Source: Lineus longissimus (taxonomy: Eukaryota > Nemertea > Pilidiophora > Heteronemertea > Lineidae). Taken from it: a stretch of 64,000 bases of DNA. Positions 32,147-43,831 of the stretch are shown piece after piece. The notes under the pieces were generated by a model, which saw only the letters and a list, made by a program, of their open reading frames with translations, did not search any database and was not told the DNA's origin. A program made the translations under genes and the position numbers. The stretch spans positions 11,224,001 through 11,288,000 of the forward strand of contig NC_088314.1 of the NCBI RefSeq assembly GCF_910592395.1, read 5' to 3'. The first letter of the stretch is position 1. The number at the start of each line of letters is the position of its first letter.

Positions 32147-32722
32147 GCGCAACTATAGTTTTGATCAACAAGTTGAACTTTGTCTTTGATAAAGTGAATA
32201 GAGAGAATAGAGACATTAGTGGGCTTAGGCCCGGTAATAATAGTGACTTTGAGTCGCTGAGTGCCACTGGTTGTCCAAGCAGCGATGTGGGTGGTGTTGG
32301 TAGTGTCCGATTGCCAAAGCTGTCGAAGTTTAATGGTGCCAACAGGCCTACAGCAGGCCAACAGGCCCACATGGCCTTCGACCTTATATAATGATTATGA
32401 TGATGATGATGATGAATAACTGAACGGCAAAGTTTCTGGGACCAGATTGAGGCCCTAGTTGAGAACTCTTCGATCCCAGTCAAAAGCAAATGTTCTTACC
32501 TCCAGTCGATGTTGGAGGGGGAGGCCAAAGGAGTGATTCGAGGACTGGCTGCGACCGAGCGCAGTTAATTAGTTGCACGCAAACTACTTGTCGAGTGTTA
32601 TGGGCTAAAAGAGCATATCATTTTTGCGTACATCCAGTTCCTTCTTCAAAAGGGTATGCCGGCCCATAGAAACAAGGAGATCGAGCTTCACAGCTGCGGA
32701 AATTGCAAGATGAGTGGTCGCT
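32147..32722 (+). pseudogene. BEL/Pao gag DUF1759 core
   Basis: VRLPKLSKFNG marks the start of the DUF1759 region. A frame change is followed by FWDQIEALVENSSIPVKSKC, YLQSMLEGEAKGVIRGLA, a stop, and LVARKLLVECYGLKEHII, the conserved continuation. It ends near 32722, next to a perfect hairpin. It looks like the upstream part of a BEL element whose other parts are not contiguous here. Confidence 0.65.
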
Positions 32723-32724
32723 GC

Positions 32725-32762
32725 ATGACTCGTGGTCAGGGGCATCCCTGACCACGAGTCAT
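32725..32762. repeat. Perfect 17-bp inverted repeat with 4-nt loop
   Basis: atgactcgtggtcaggg (32725-32741), loop gcat, then its exact complement (32746-32762). It lies at the abrupt end of the BEL gag fragment. The sequence continues the gag frame into the left arm, so it looks like a fold-back duplication at a breakpoint. Confidence 0.85.
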
Positions 32763-33092
32763 TGTTTTAGATTAGGTCCCCTAAATTGCAGGCTGTAAAA
32801 TGGGAAGAGGTGCCACTACAAGATGCTGGCCAATTTTAGTGAATCTGCCTGGAAATCACTTGCGAAACCAAAGATATAGGTGAAAAGGGGCTACAATTAC
32901 CCCATTTTACCTTACAATAAATATCTTTGATAGATTGAAAGATTTTCATCGCAAGTAAGCTATGTAACAGTATGAAGCGTCAGAGCCTTTCCAGGGTAAT
33001 TAAACAACAATTATTCAACCTACTATTCAACTGGTTTTTTATTTGTCAATTACACTTTGTCAATTACTACACAAGAGCACTTTTTAAGTTAT

Positions 33093-34351
33093 TCAAACCC
33101 AAAAGTGGTCCCTGATCACCGCAGCTCTTGTGCATTCTCCGTCTTCATTTTCAGCCATTCTTGTTAGGTTGTCATTATGGTTGGCAACTTCGTCTACGCT
33201 ATCCTCGTTAATCAAAGGTTCACCAGGTGGTGGTGGAATACCTCGTTCCTCGCAAATATTATGAAAAACAGCCGTGGCAACTATTACTTTGCAGCACCTT
33301 CTTGGAATGAATGTTAGGGTGCCCGCTGAAAAGAGATAAAGTGTTTTTAAGGTCAAACTCATACACTGCATTATAACACACCATTAAGGTTTAACGTTAC
33401 CTTGAATTGGGCTGTTCCTTACCTAGTCTTCTCTAATGTCCTGAAACATCGTCGGGCTATATATTATCATTGTGACGGATACTGGCGCTACATGCATGCA
33501 TAGCGCCAGTATCAGTCGCAAATAAAAATGTATACAAAACACACACCAGCAGCAAAATATTTCCAGCCCAAATGTGGACAGGGGGCTTAAATGCTTTTTT
33601 AAAGCCTTTTTGATTACTTCACTATTAGTCCTATCTCTTTCAATAACAGAAACACCCTTACTGTATTTACTGAGACACAGCCACCAAATTTTCCAGCGCC
33701 CAAATGCTGCTACAATCTTTTGGCGTGTTCTCTGGTGATGGATATTGAATCTTCGTTCAGCATCCTCTTGAGGGTTACGAACTTGGGTTAAAAGATAGGG
33801 TCTCAGGGGATAGGCCTTGTTACTAAGCAGATTCCAGTGTAATGCAATGGCACGTTTACCTCCAAAGTTTGGTGTAGACTGCAGTTTGACCAAATAAAGG
33901 CATCATGTGTTGAGCCGGGCCAACAGGCAACAATATTTATGAAGAGCAGGTCAAGTGAACAGATACCTTGCACGTTTATTGCATGATACTCTCTCCGACA
34001 AACATAAGCCTCTTCGTGATGCGAGGCGCTCTTAATTCGTACTAAACTGCAATTGATACATCCGAGAATGGTCGGTATCCTGTGACAATTGGCGTAAAAT
34101 CCCTCTTTTATGTGATCTTGGGCTGCCTGGGCTCGTTCGAAAGCTATCAATACCCTGGCGACAATGCGAGATATCGTAGGTTGACTCAGGCCAACACTGT
34201 CACCATTCAGCAACTGAAACGTTCCTGTGGAATAAAATCTCATAGCACTCAAAATCACGATGTCTGCCGGCATGGCGTGGTTCCTCATGGTGGGGTGAGA
34301 CACCTCCTCTTCAAGGAGATTAATGACTTCCAACAAAACCGAACATGGCAT
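33093..34351 (-). pseudogene. PIF/Harbinger transposase, catalytic residues lost
   Basis: The minus strand reads MLSQPTISRIV-type helix-turn-helix sequence (VGLSQPTISRIVARVL), then TILGCINCSLVRI, EEAYVCRREYHAINVQGICS and ACWPGSTHDAFIWSNCSLH. A frame change near 33870 leads to YLLTQVRNPQEDAERRFNIHHQRTRQKIVAAFGRWK. After an intron with a good acceptor (tctcttttcag near 33330) the last exon has CCKVIVATAVFHNICEERGIPPPP and ends RDHFWV. In the family the first acidic residue is D in GCID and the third is E in the IER(A/S)FG motif; here they are N and V. Only the middle D (STHDAF) remains, so it cannot be an active transposase. A 12-bp palindrome (33479-33512) lies in the intron. Confidence 0.82.
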
Positions 34352-34852
34352 CCTGTATCTTTGGAATAGATCAGAATCATCATATACATCTAATGAATGC
34401 AGCCTATCTCAAAAAAGATGTTGTCTGTGACATGCCCGACGATAGTTTTCGCCGTTGTTTTCCTCGGCGTCCATTTTGGCAAAGGCAAAATACCTGGAGT
34501 CATGGCCTTTAAATAGGCCAACTTGCTTGAGGTCGAGATCACACGCAGACTTACGACAGCCGTTACGCATTCATATTTTCTTACGTGAGGGCTAAGTACA
34601 ATAAGCAATAACTAAGAGCTTACAAGGGGTGCGAAGGCGACCAGACATGTCGAGGTCCATGTAATTTTCTATGCATTTTTGTAATGGAAGACGAGCACAT
34701 ATCTGCTCTAAGGTAAGTCCCTTAGATTGGGTTTACAGGTCTGCGAAGGGTGATGTCTCAGAGAGCTTTATGAATAAGGGCCCAGTTCTAGTGATTCAAA
34801 GAACTGTGGGTTTTGTAGCAAACCTCATAATTCAGGAAAATGCTGAGAAACT
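34352..34852. other. No gene seen
   Basis: Short open frames only. It may contain the 5' end of the Harbinger element and the start of the next BEL element; their ends could not be found. Confidence 0.25.
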
Positions 34853-35443
34853 ATGAAACTTTCTCCTGAAGACCGCCATCAACGTGTAATGGCTGCAAGA
34901 TTGTGTTTTCAGTGTCTTAGCCACTCGCATGTAGCTAAGCGATGTAGTGCAAAGTGCACAAAATGTAATGGTCGCCATCATCTGATTTTGTGTGATAAAG
35001 GCAACAAGCCTGGTAGTGCTAGTATTGGCAACAGTAGTGGTGTCAAGCCTTAAGTTGGTAAACATGGTAACCAAGATAAAGTTTCTTCTTCTTCTCAGTT
35101 TGGTGTTTTTTATACAGTAGCTTCATCCAAGATGAATACAACTAGTAGAGTGTTGCAAACAGCAACAGGTACAAGGTTAACCGAACCAACCTTGCTTTTT
35201 GATAGTGGGGCTGATAGGTCATACGTTTCATCAAGTCCAGTAAAAAAGGTGAAACCAAAGTGGGTCTCTTCTGAGCCAGTTTCATATGCTGCCATTGGAG
35301 GTAGCAAGAGTACTAGTAACGTGAGTAACTTGTACAATTTGTCATTACAGGATTACTTTGGAAAGACGAGTGTGTTCCTGTGTGCTGCTGAAGTTCCAAT
35401 CATCTGCTGTTTGATGCCCAGTCTTGTTGAAATCCTGATCTGA
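34853..35443 (+). pseudogene. BEL/Pao zinc knuckles and protease
   Basis: CFQCLSHSHVAKRCSAKCTKCNGRHHLILC is the double cysteine-histidine cluster before the BEL protease. After a stop and frame change, LTEPTLLFDSGADRSYVS carries the DSGA active site at about 35202-35213. EPVSYAAIGGSKSTSN and TSVFLCAAEVPIICC complete the DUF1758-like protease. The gag upstream is missing. Confidence 0.78.
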
Positions 35444-35464
35444 TTCCGAAGATGGCCAGCTGCA

Positions 35465-35752
35465 TTGACTGCAGATATCGTTAAGACTTTCTTGAACATT
35501 GGCTTACAAAGAGAATGCCAGGACGTCCATCAGTTTCTCTGGGAATTGGAAGGAAAAACCAGAGTCATGAGATTTCAAGAGTACCAGGCTAGTCCCTTTC
35601 TCCTGAATGCTACAATCAAACACCATTTGGAGTCATATCCTCTCTCAGTGGTAGTAGACGAGTTGAATGACAATTTATTTGTGGATGTTTGGTTGTCTGG
35701 TGCAGACACTGGGGTAGAAGGTTGTAATTTGTTCCATGAGGCACAGACATAA
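35465..35752 (+). pseudogene. BEL/Pao reverse transcriptase fragment
   Basis: TADIVKTFLNIGLQRECQDV, FLWELEGKTRVMRFQEY, SPFLLNATIKHHLESYPLS and DNLFVDVWLSGADTG are Pao reverse transcriptase motifs. The family has VDD at the active site; this copy has VDV, so the second aspartate is gone. The N-terminal RT part before TADI appears deleted. Confidence 0.78.
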
Positions 35753-36506
35753 TGGACAATGCAAAAATGCACTTGGCTAAGTGTTCGTCCAACAACAAGG
35801 ATTTGGTTGATAAGTTCAACAGTGAGTTGGGTTCAAAGCATTTGGATGCAGAGTCTGTGAAGGTGTTGGGTATGAAATAGCTGTCCCGTGTAGACTGTTT
35901 CTCATACGATGGAGTAGTGATCCCTTCTCAAGACATATGTTGCACCAAACGAGTTGTACTGAGTCTGATTGCCAGGCTCTTCGACCCCCCAGGCTTCCTT
36001 AGTCCCTTTCTCATGGCAGTGGAGATCTTATTTCAAGCGATATGATGCTTGGGTTTAGATTGGGGTGAGGAGTTGTCTGCAGAGATGAAAATTCGTTTCA
36101 TAGCTTGGTGTGCTGGCATTGAGGTTATCAAGACATGGAAAATACCAAGATGCTACTCTGCTGGTCTCCCTTGGAAAGGTCTCACTAGTCTTGAACTTTG
36201 TGCCTTTGGAGATGCATGGTGCATGTGTTTACGTGAAGATTCCTAAGAAAGATGGAACATTTGAGGTCTCATTAGTGATATCTAAAACTAAGGTAGCCCC
36301 CCTCAAGCTGGTGTCCTTGCCTCACTTAGAACTACTAGGATCTTTATTGTGTGCACGATTGATAGAGTTTGTTCGCTCGGCCCTTAGATTGTCCGAGGAT
36401 GTGCCTCATCATTGTTGGACAGATTCCCAGGTTGCTCTTGCTTGGATTAAAGATGAACCATGTAGATGGATTAAAGGTGAACCATGTAGATGGAATGCCT
36501 TTGTTG
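35753..36506 (+). pseudogene. BEL/Pao RT end and RNase H
   Basis: SLIARLFDPPGFLSPF-type sequence (about 35965-36015), then GLDWGEELSAEMK, HGACVYVKIPKKDGTFEVSLVISKTKVAPLKLVSLPHLELLG and HCWTDSQVALAWIKDEPCRW. KGEPCRW repeats the last residues through a 21-24 bp tandem duplication (36451-36492). The frame stops at FVA, where an unrelated insert begins. Confidence 0.75.
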
Positions 36507-37839
36507 CTATATGCCATAGGATGAAGCATGAAAATGTTAAGTTTCGTTTGACAATTAACCGCACCATGTTCTGTGACCTGGAAAATGTAGTCTGAGATAC
36601 ACAAGACATAAAAATCCAGTTTTCTGGAATAAATACTTGCACATTAATGTGTACAACTAGTTTAAAGTTTATGGGCCGGTTACAGATTCAAGCCGTTGTT
36701 TTATAACTACTTCAATTACTGTCTTGAATAATAGGTGTCTCTGTTGCTGTAATAAGTCAATCAGAAGTCTTGTAGGTGTCTTTTATTTTAAAGATGACAG
36801 CTTCCATGGAGTGTTGTCAGGGGGGGAAATCTTCCAGTTCGATCTCCCGAACCGGTAGGAGGCAGACGTTACTTGGAACAGAACCCCGGCTGTCCTCGGG
36901 AAATACCCTTTCTATATGACTTCGCTATGGTGGTTGGACTTAGTTTTCCCAGTCAAAGTAATGTTTTGCGGCTTGGTATTACAATATCAAATTGTAAACA
37001 CTCGGCTGACTTTACCCTTATTTTGGCATTCATAAATGCCAATATAAAATTGGAACAATATGAAGCAATTTTTGGATCCATCACAGCAACAGTCTCCATA
37101 GTTTTGGTGTAAAATCATGTGAATAGAGGCAATAGGATTTTTTTAAAGCCCCAAATTAACTGTTTTTGCTGTATAACAGTACACTGTTTATTGGTTTCTA
37201 TGGTAACCGGACATTAAATAACATTCAAGAAATTTTACCAAAAATTCCTATCGACTTGAAGAGGAGATAGTACCCTTCATCACAAAAGTTGAATTACATC
37301 GATTGGTCATGTTTTAAGAAATCGACTCCCCCTGAATAAATGCTTGCACAGCATGCAGCGTAACATAGTTGCATGGCTCGGATGTCGATGTGACGACAGA
37401 CCCCATAAAACGTGATCTGTGACCTACACCATAGCAGTCAAATCAAAATACATGTTTTTTACCAAATGTGCTTGATGAAAATGCATTGCATACTTTCTCT
37501 TCATTTTTTGAAAAACAGTGTAGCTTTTTGGCTTGTTGGGTGTGTTAACGGTCCAGAAAATCTTAATTTTGGAAGGAGCACCCCATATTTACCCAAGAAA
37601 CATGTTTTTCTACCAAATTTTTCGATGAAAGTGCATTTGCTAAATTTTTCTTAATTTTTTAAGAAGGTGAAGTTTTTGGCCTGTAAAGGGTTAACGTGCA
37701 ACAGTAGGCTCCAGAAAACCTCATTTTTTGAAAGAGCACCCCCAATTTACCAAAGAAACATGGTTTTCTGTTGGTGCGACAAAATTATTGTCAAACGAAA
37801 CTTCATTTCTAAGCACATTTCTAGTGTTCATCCCATGGC
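36507..37839. mobile_element. Non-coding insert inside the BEL element
   Basis: It separates WNAFVA from TDRVGEIQQLTSPSHWFHCP, which belong together in BEL RNase H, so about 1.3 kb was inserted. It has no long frame. Its right half is a degenerate tandem repeat of about 165-170 bp (37430-37760: acatgtttt...accaaat...gatgaaa...gcat). Ends and target duplication are unclear. A possible LTR-like stretch (36745-36840, with gtcaatcagaag) resembles the sequence at 39077. Confidence 0.5.
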
Positions 37840-38346
37840 CTACTGATCGCGTTGGAGAGATTCAGCAACTCACTTCACCCTCTCATTGGTTTCATTGCCC
37901 TTGAAAAGATAATCCTGCAGATTTGGTCACTAGGGGATTGTCTACCCAGCAGTTGGTGTCTTCTAGCCTTTGGTTGCAGGGTCCTGCACTGCTTCAGCTT
38001 CCTGGCCAGTCAGCCAGCCGGCCTGCAGAAAAGATTTCTGTAGAGAAGCGAGACACCACAGATGCATGGTTGTTCCTTGTTTTTCTCCACTGCTCCCAGT
38101 GGAGAGATGGGTAACAGTCACAAAAGCGGCGCTGTTGCTTAGGTCTTGAGGTTTTGTCACAACCTTAGGTCAACTGGTTGTGACAGACGACTGGGTGTTC
38201 TTGCTACGGAGGAATTATCCAAAGCTGAGCTTGAGTTGTTCAGGAGTGAACAGCAGGATCATTATTTTGAACAGATTTGGGACCTGAAGCAAAACAAACC
38301 CCTTCAGAAGGGTTCTCCTCGACTGATCAAGACCCCTTTCTAGGAA
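37840..38346 (+). pseudogene. BEL/Pao pol linker region
   Basis: TDRVGEIQQLTSPSHWFHCP, then NPADLVTRGLS (frame 37923), LQGPALLQLPGQS, and after a frame change TGCDRRLGVLATEELSKAELELFRSEQQDHYFEQIW. This lies between RNase H and integrase in BEL pol. Confidence 0.75.
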
Positions 38347-39018
38347 AAGATGGTCTCCTGAGGATTAGAGGAAGGTGGGAAAGGCTGGTTGGGTCAGTCA
38401 AGCGTTCACTTAGAAAAACCCCAGGTCGTCGACGTCTCACCAGGTGTGAGTTGGAGACAACACTTCATGAGGTTGAATCATGTGTCAATTATCGTCCCCT
38501 CACTTTCATCGGTGATAGCTTGGATTCTCCCAATCCCCCAACTCCTACTCATTTCCTCATTTGAAGACGAACAGGCTTTAAATCTGATGTTTTAGAGGAG
38601 TGTCCACACGCTGTTCTGCCTAAAGATCTGCGTGAGAGGGAAATATTGAGAAGAGAAATGCTCAACAGTTTCTAGAAAACTTGGAATGACGATTACCTTC
38701 GAAACCTCCCTCCTTGCGCCAAGGGACTTAAGACTTGTTGTGATTTGGTTGGTTAAGTAGTGTTAATTCGAGAGGCTAATGTCCCTAGGATGTTGTCCCT
38801 GGCCTTTGGGTGTGACAACTCAGTTGTTCCCTGGCAGGGATGGAGTTGTAAGGAGTGTCAGTGTAAAGACATCCACGGTGTCCTCACTCGTTCAATACAA
38901 AGATTGCATGATCCAGAGGTTGTCCAGGAGGAACAACCTCAAGTTTTTGGAAAGGCAACAAAACAGAATGTCACTAGCGAGTCTAAGGTTGTTGAAAGCC
39001 AACAACACCACATGTAAC
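38347..39018 (+). pseudogene. BEL/Pao integrase with core deleted
   Basis: DGLLRIRGRWERLVGSVKRSL joins the start of the integrase finger region directly to the glutamate motif. The HHCC finger and both core aspartates are missing, in frame. TLHEVESCVNYRPLTFIGD, PTPTHFLI and, in later frames, VVLIREANVPRMLW-like and TRSIQRLHDPEVV end the polyprotein. Confidence 0.75.
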
Positions 39019-39076
39019 TACGAAGTGTAAGGTTGTTGAAAACTCAGCAAAACAGAAGGTCACTGGCGTATTGCAG

Positions 39077-39475
39077 CAGTCAATCAGAAGCCTGTCAATC
39101 AGAAGCCCCCCCCCCCCCCCCCCCGGTCAGTCATTCGACACCAATTCGACGCTCAGAAAGATTTGGGAAGGTCGGGATTTGAAATTTTTTCACCCCAGGA
39201 TTTCAAGTAATTCGACAGAAAAGGGCTACATGGTCAGAATTCCACTCTTATTCACCTGCATGAAAGAGTCTTTTCGACAGGACTTCGCCATGAGGATAAA
39301 AGCTATTTTCAAAAACGCAATAAACCTGACACTTCATGAAAAAAGACTTCCTGTCATATCCTTGATTTTCAATGGAATTCCAAAGAAATATTTGGACTCA
39401 TTGCCAGTCAGTCCAGCACAATAATATAGGTTGCAGACATTAGACATCAAACCCTGACCGGGTTCTGATTGACTG
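39077..39475. mobile_element. Small MITE-like element with CAGTCAATCAGAA ends
   Basis: CAGTCAATCAGAA at 39077 is the inverse of TTCTGATTGACTG ending at 39475. A second inverted block (ccggtcag at 39122 against ctgaccgg at 39454) strengthens this. A run of about 19 cytosines lies at 39106-39124. The open frame at 39071-39424 has no known domain. No target duplication found. Confidence 0.5.
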
Positions 39476-40494
39476 CTACATAAGTAGTGAGCCTAAAACT
39501 ACTAGGATAGGTTGGATAATAGAACATGTCCAGAAACTTGATCTGTGAATCAAATCAGGACACTCAAAGACATTGACATTGATTTGACATACATCATATA
39601 TGACTCGAGTAATCGAAATACATATAAATAGGACTTTTGCGTCTATGTTATTAGTTCATAATTTTCAGTTCAGCATTTCATGCATGGTTATGGTATGGTA
39701 TGGTATTGTAGTTCAAGATTCTGTTCAGTCTTAATTTAAGAAGTCACCGTAAGGTGCTGCCACCTTTATTTCAATTATTGTAATTTCACACTCTCCCAAT
39801 AGATGGTGCTATTATATTATGTAAATCAAGTCGTATGGTAACTTAACCCGATTTTGTTCATTGTTTCTGCTTTTTGCTCCTCGACTTTTTACACTGTAAT
39901 GTCAAGATAATGTGCTGTCCTCGATACCCTCAGCCAAAAAGTGGAGTTGATGGACGAGGTAGAATATATGATAATAAATACATCAACCTCGAATCCAAGT
40001 GGCCAACTCATGATATCTCATATAACAATGTGTAATGCACTGTGAACCCGGGTCGTGAACTACCAGTTAACAAACTTGTCTAAAAACCTACATGTACTTA
40101 TCCTTATCCGATCAGGCCACAAATAAACAGAGTTCAAGCAATGATCTAAGTATTAAAGAAAACAAACATACCTGGTGAATCAAACGATCTTTGTCCCTGT
40201 TATTTTGTCGTTTTCCTACCAGCTGCTGTAGAAGTGCTGATATCCTCAGTTCAAAATTCGCTGATTTCTAGCATTTTCTCGAGGAAATACAATGAATACT
40301 TATGGACTCCCCATTGGGGTTGAATAAGATTAGCTTATGATATTCGGCAATATATATGAGGGTATTGCATGTATAATATACCCTTATATATGTCTAACCC
40401 TAACCACTAACCCATTAATCTGATTGGCTCCGACGATTTGGCTCTAGACACTAGTGCTAGTTTAGAGCCTTCTGTTCAAGTAGAAACAAAACGT
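39476..40494. other. No gene seen
   Basis: AT-rich, with tggtatggtatggtat near 39690 and palindromic tatatgagggtattgcatgtataatataccc near 40355. Possibly BEL LTR remnants; not supported by a second copy. Confidence 0.25.
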
Positions 40495-40915
40495 GCCACC
40501 TATCGGTGATTTAGCGAACTTTCACCTCTGTGACCTTTAAAAGTAGGTCAAATCAAAAGCGTGTAAGATATGAGATTTCACCCTTACTAGGGGTACCTAC
40601 CATCAAAATCTTAACAAGCTTCAACCATTATCACAGGAGTTATTGCAGTTTTCCTGTTTTCACATTGTGCCCTCAACCGGCCAATCAGAGAATAAGATCA
40701 GACCAAAAATTGGTATGTGAAGATAGTTCACCAAGGGGACACATATATACCAAGTTTCAGGTCAGCAGCTTTAGTGATTACAAAACGTGCCGTGCTTACG
40801 GACACCGACAGACGATGGACACCACGTGATCGCAAAGGCTCCCCTCATGAGGTGAGCCAAAAATGTTGAAGCAGAAGTAAAATGAAACGGCCAGGGGCCA
40901 CTGTGCTCACCGTAT
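40495..40915 (+). repeat. Dispersed repeat, copy 2 (left part)
   Basis: It contains tcacctctgtgaccttt, aggtcaaatcaaaagcgtgtaagatat, ggtacctaccatcaaaat, accaagtttcaggtcagcagcttta and gacgatggacac...ggtgagccaaaaa, then caggggccactgtgctcacc. Its continuation lies at 44120 after the MITE pair. Confidence 0.7.
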
Positions 40916-40923
40916 AGATATCT

Positions 40924-41842
40924 GGGCCCATATTCATAAAACCCTGCTAAACTAGCAGCCAACTAGGCATTAGTAGACTGCCAAATACCTAGTGGCTGCT
41001 CCATAGTATGCTTCTATTTTCCTATTCATAAAACCCTGCTAAGAACATTGCAAGGTAGTTGTCAACTAAGATTTTGTTAGTTGTTAGCTAGACATTTGGC
41101 CTTTGTCCCAAACCACATACCACAAGGCGTATTGGTTTCGCTTTCAATAAGGGATGGCATGTAAGAATTTTGTGCAAGCCTTTCGACTTAATATCAACAT
41201 CTAAAATAATTTGTAACTCCGCACTAGATGGACCGGTTTTGATTCCATTTGCGGCATATGGTTGGAATTGTCTATTATTTCCCTATTGGCATTTTTAAAT
41301 GTGGCAGGGTTTGATTTGATTTTGAGAATTAAAAAAGGCCCCAAAATAAAAAAGATATACCCGGTTGATCAAATTTTGTTTTGTCCACCTTTTTGAGTTT
41401 TGCTGGAAACTAGAGTTACTTCCAATACTTTTAGTGAAAAGAAATTTTCATCTAATGTTCGCGATTATAAATATAAATTTTTACATTTTGATATTCTTTG
41501 ATATTTTAGGATTATTCAATGTCATTGAATACTAGAGGGGGTAACATGAGGTAAAATAAGTATGTCTCTGAATATCCTGTTCTCTTCTCATCACACGATG
41601 CAACTTTGCCAGCTCCTGAATTCATCATGCCTCTGAATCCAATGTAGATTTGAAAAAATTAGTTGCCAACTAGTGACTTAGAGGAACCGAAGAGCACCTC
41701 TAAAGTTAGCAGACAACTCAGCACCAAACAGACCTAAGCGGGGTTTTATGAATAACACTTAGTATCCAACTTCGCTTAGTTGGCAGCTAGGGTCAAAAAT
41801 AGTTGCCAACGAGGCTTAGCAGGCTTTTATGAATATGGGCCC
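40924..41842. mobile_element. MITE copy 1, GGGCCCATATTCATAAAA ends
   Basis: The left end GGGCCCATATTCATAAAACC...CTGCTAA is inverted at the right end (tttatgaatatgggccc, 41826-41842). 919 bp, no gene. The interior has further copies of cattcataaaaccctgctaa and taagcggggttttatgaat, so the inverted structure is iterated. Followed after a single base by a second copy in the same orientation. Confidence 0.82.
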
Positions 41843-42146
41843 AGGGCCCATATACATAAATCCTGCTAAACTAGCAGCCAACTAGGCCTTAGCAGACTGC
41901 CAAATGCCTAGTTGGCTGCTTCACAGTATATTGCTATTTTCCTATTCATAAAACCCTCCTAAGAACATTGCCAGGTAGTTGCCAACTAAGATTTTGTTAG
42001 TTGTTAGCTAGGCATTTGGCCTTAGTCCCAAACCACATACCACAAGGCGCGTTAGTTTAACTTTCAATAGAAGATGGCATGTAAGCATTTTGTGTGTGCC
42101 TTTCGACTTAATATCAACATCTAAAATAATTTGTAACTCCCTTTAA

Positions 42147-42818
42147 AGGGAAGCTATGGGAATGATCCCCATTCGACCAACAGTTACAACCTTAACATCT
42201 ACGTAAACTGCGTATTCTTAAAAACAACTGTGGCTCTTGGTTTTATAAATAAACAAACATTAATGAGTGAAATGGATGATTTTAATTGCTTATTTTTGAA
42301 TCAAGTATGCCGCCATCTTGGTGGATTTCAATCTGGTCTCTCCTCCATACGGAGAGCCAATGACGTCATGGATGCAGCCATTGTGACAATCAGCTGTTCG
42401 AACAATGGCGAATGCTTGGAATGACAGATGACAGTTCTTCGATTTCTTCGGGTTCTTCGTCGACGTCCGGCGATGAATCCTTCGATTACAACCGTGCATC
42501 AGCAGAAGACAGGCAGGTCTAGTTCCCTATGCGTTTGAGCCAAGGTACCAGGGCAGAAAAAGGTCTGGAAACTTAGTGGAAACGAGTAGTACTCGCCGTG
42601 ATGAAAAAATCCGACTGCATCCATGACGTCATTCACCCGGGAGATTTAAACAAACATGGCTACCCCCGCAAACTGCTTATTAAATGCAATTTTCTGCACT
42701 ATCTAGGAATATTCATCATATCCTTGGTGTAGAGTATTTGTTTGTCACGTAACTTGGTATGTATTTGTTTAAAAAAATATTTGATTTTGCGGCATCAATT
42801 TATTCCCATAGCTTCCCT
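42147..42818. mobile_element. MITE with TTAA target duplication
   Basis: AGGGAAGCTATGGGAAT at the left end is perfectly inverted at the right end (attcccatagcttccct). TTAA flanks both (42143-42146, 42819-42822). 672 bp, no gene. TTAA plus AGGG ends fit piggyBac or Kolobok; Kolobok is my preference, untested. Confidence 0.85.
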
Positions 42819-43141
42819 TTAAGATGGACAGATTTTGATTCCGTTTGCGGCATATGGTTAGAATTGTCTATTATTTCGCTACTGGCTTTTTTTAATGTTG
42901 CAGGGTTTGATAGTTTGATTTTGAGAATTAAAAAAGGCCCCAAAATAAAAAAGATATACCCGGTTGATTAAATCTTTGAGTTTTGCTGGTAACTAGAGTT
43001 ACTTCTAATACTTTTAGTATAAAGAAATTTTCATTTAATGTTGGTGATATTGTATAGAAATATCAAAATTTTGACATTTTGATATTCTTTGATATTTTAG
43101 GATTTGTCAATGTCATTGAATACTAGATGGGGTAACATGAG

Positions 43142-43831
43142 CATACCTAAAACATCAAATCAAAATATCACCTGTAGAAGCAGAAACATATCAAAACTAG
43201 TATGATTGCGATGATATAATATTTTGCTTAAAATTTCAAGATTTCAACATGTGATAATGCTCAAATTCATGGATCTGTAATGGGGGGAATGAACAACACA
43301 GTTGCATTGAAAAATATCGAAAAAAAAATTCTTTTGATATTTTGATATATCAGGGCAGAGACATGTATTCATCCACAGGCGAAGTGTGGCACTGACACAT
43401 AGTCCGTACTGAACTGTAAAGCTGTGGTAAATACATGACTGTGATGGGTGAAAGTAGATTTATTCTTCAATCTTTGGTGGATTCTTAATCTACAGAGCCA
43501 GGCCATAATGGGAATATACTTTTTGATAATTAATTTAAGGAAATATTGTCTCACTGGCCAGTTTAGAACTTGTATTCTAATAGGCCCATATCAGTCCGCG
43601 AGTGACGATTTGATGGCAATGCTGTACACAAATCAATTTTTCTCAGGCAATCGGTATTGGAATGTTTTGAATTTTTACTATTATTTCGATAAAAGCCTCT
43701 TCAAAACACATATAAAATTTGGTGGGAATTAAAGCACCCTTGGTGTATTTTTTTCACAAACCTATATTCATTAAAATGTACACAGAATGTACACGCTGGC
43801 TAATAGAGGTCTCTGGCCATCACAAAAATTA
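43142..43831. other. Unassigned insert in MITE copy 2
   Basis: Absent from copy 1 at the equivalent site (ggtaacatgag|gtaaaataag). No inverted ends and no domain; an open frame at 43448-43732 lacks support. Alternatively copy 1 suffered a deletion. Confidence 0.4.

Noticed and set aside
34390-34608. Minus-strand frame next to the Harbinger transposase, possibly its N-terminus
   Set aside because: No helix-turn-helix or other Harbinger N-terminal motif.
39071-39424. 117-codon plus-strand frame
   Set aside because: Lies inside a small inverted-repeat element and includes a poly-C run; no recognisable motif.
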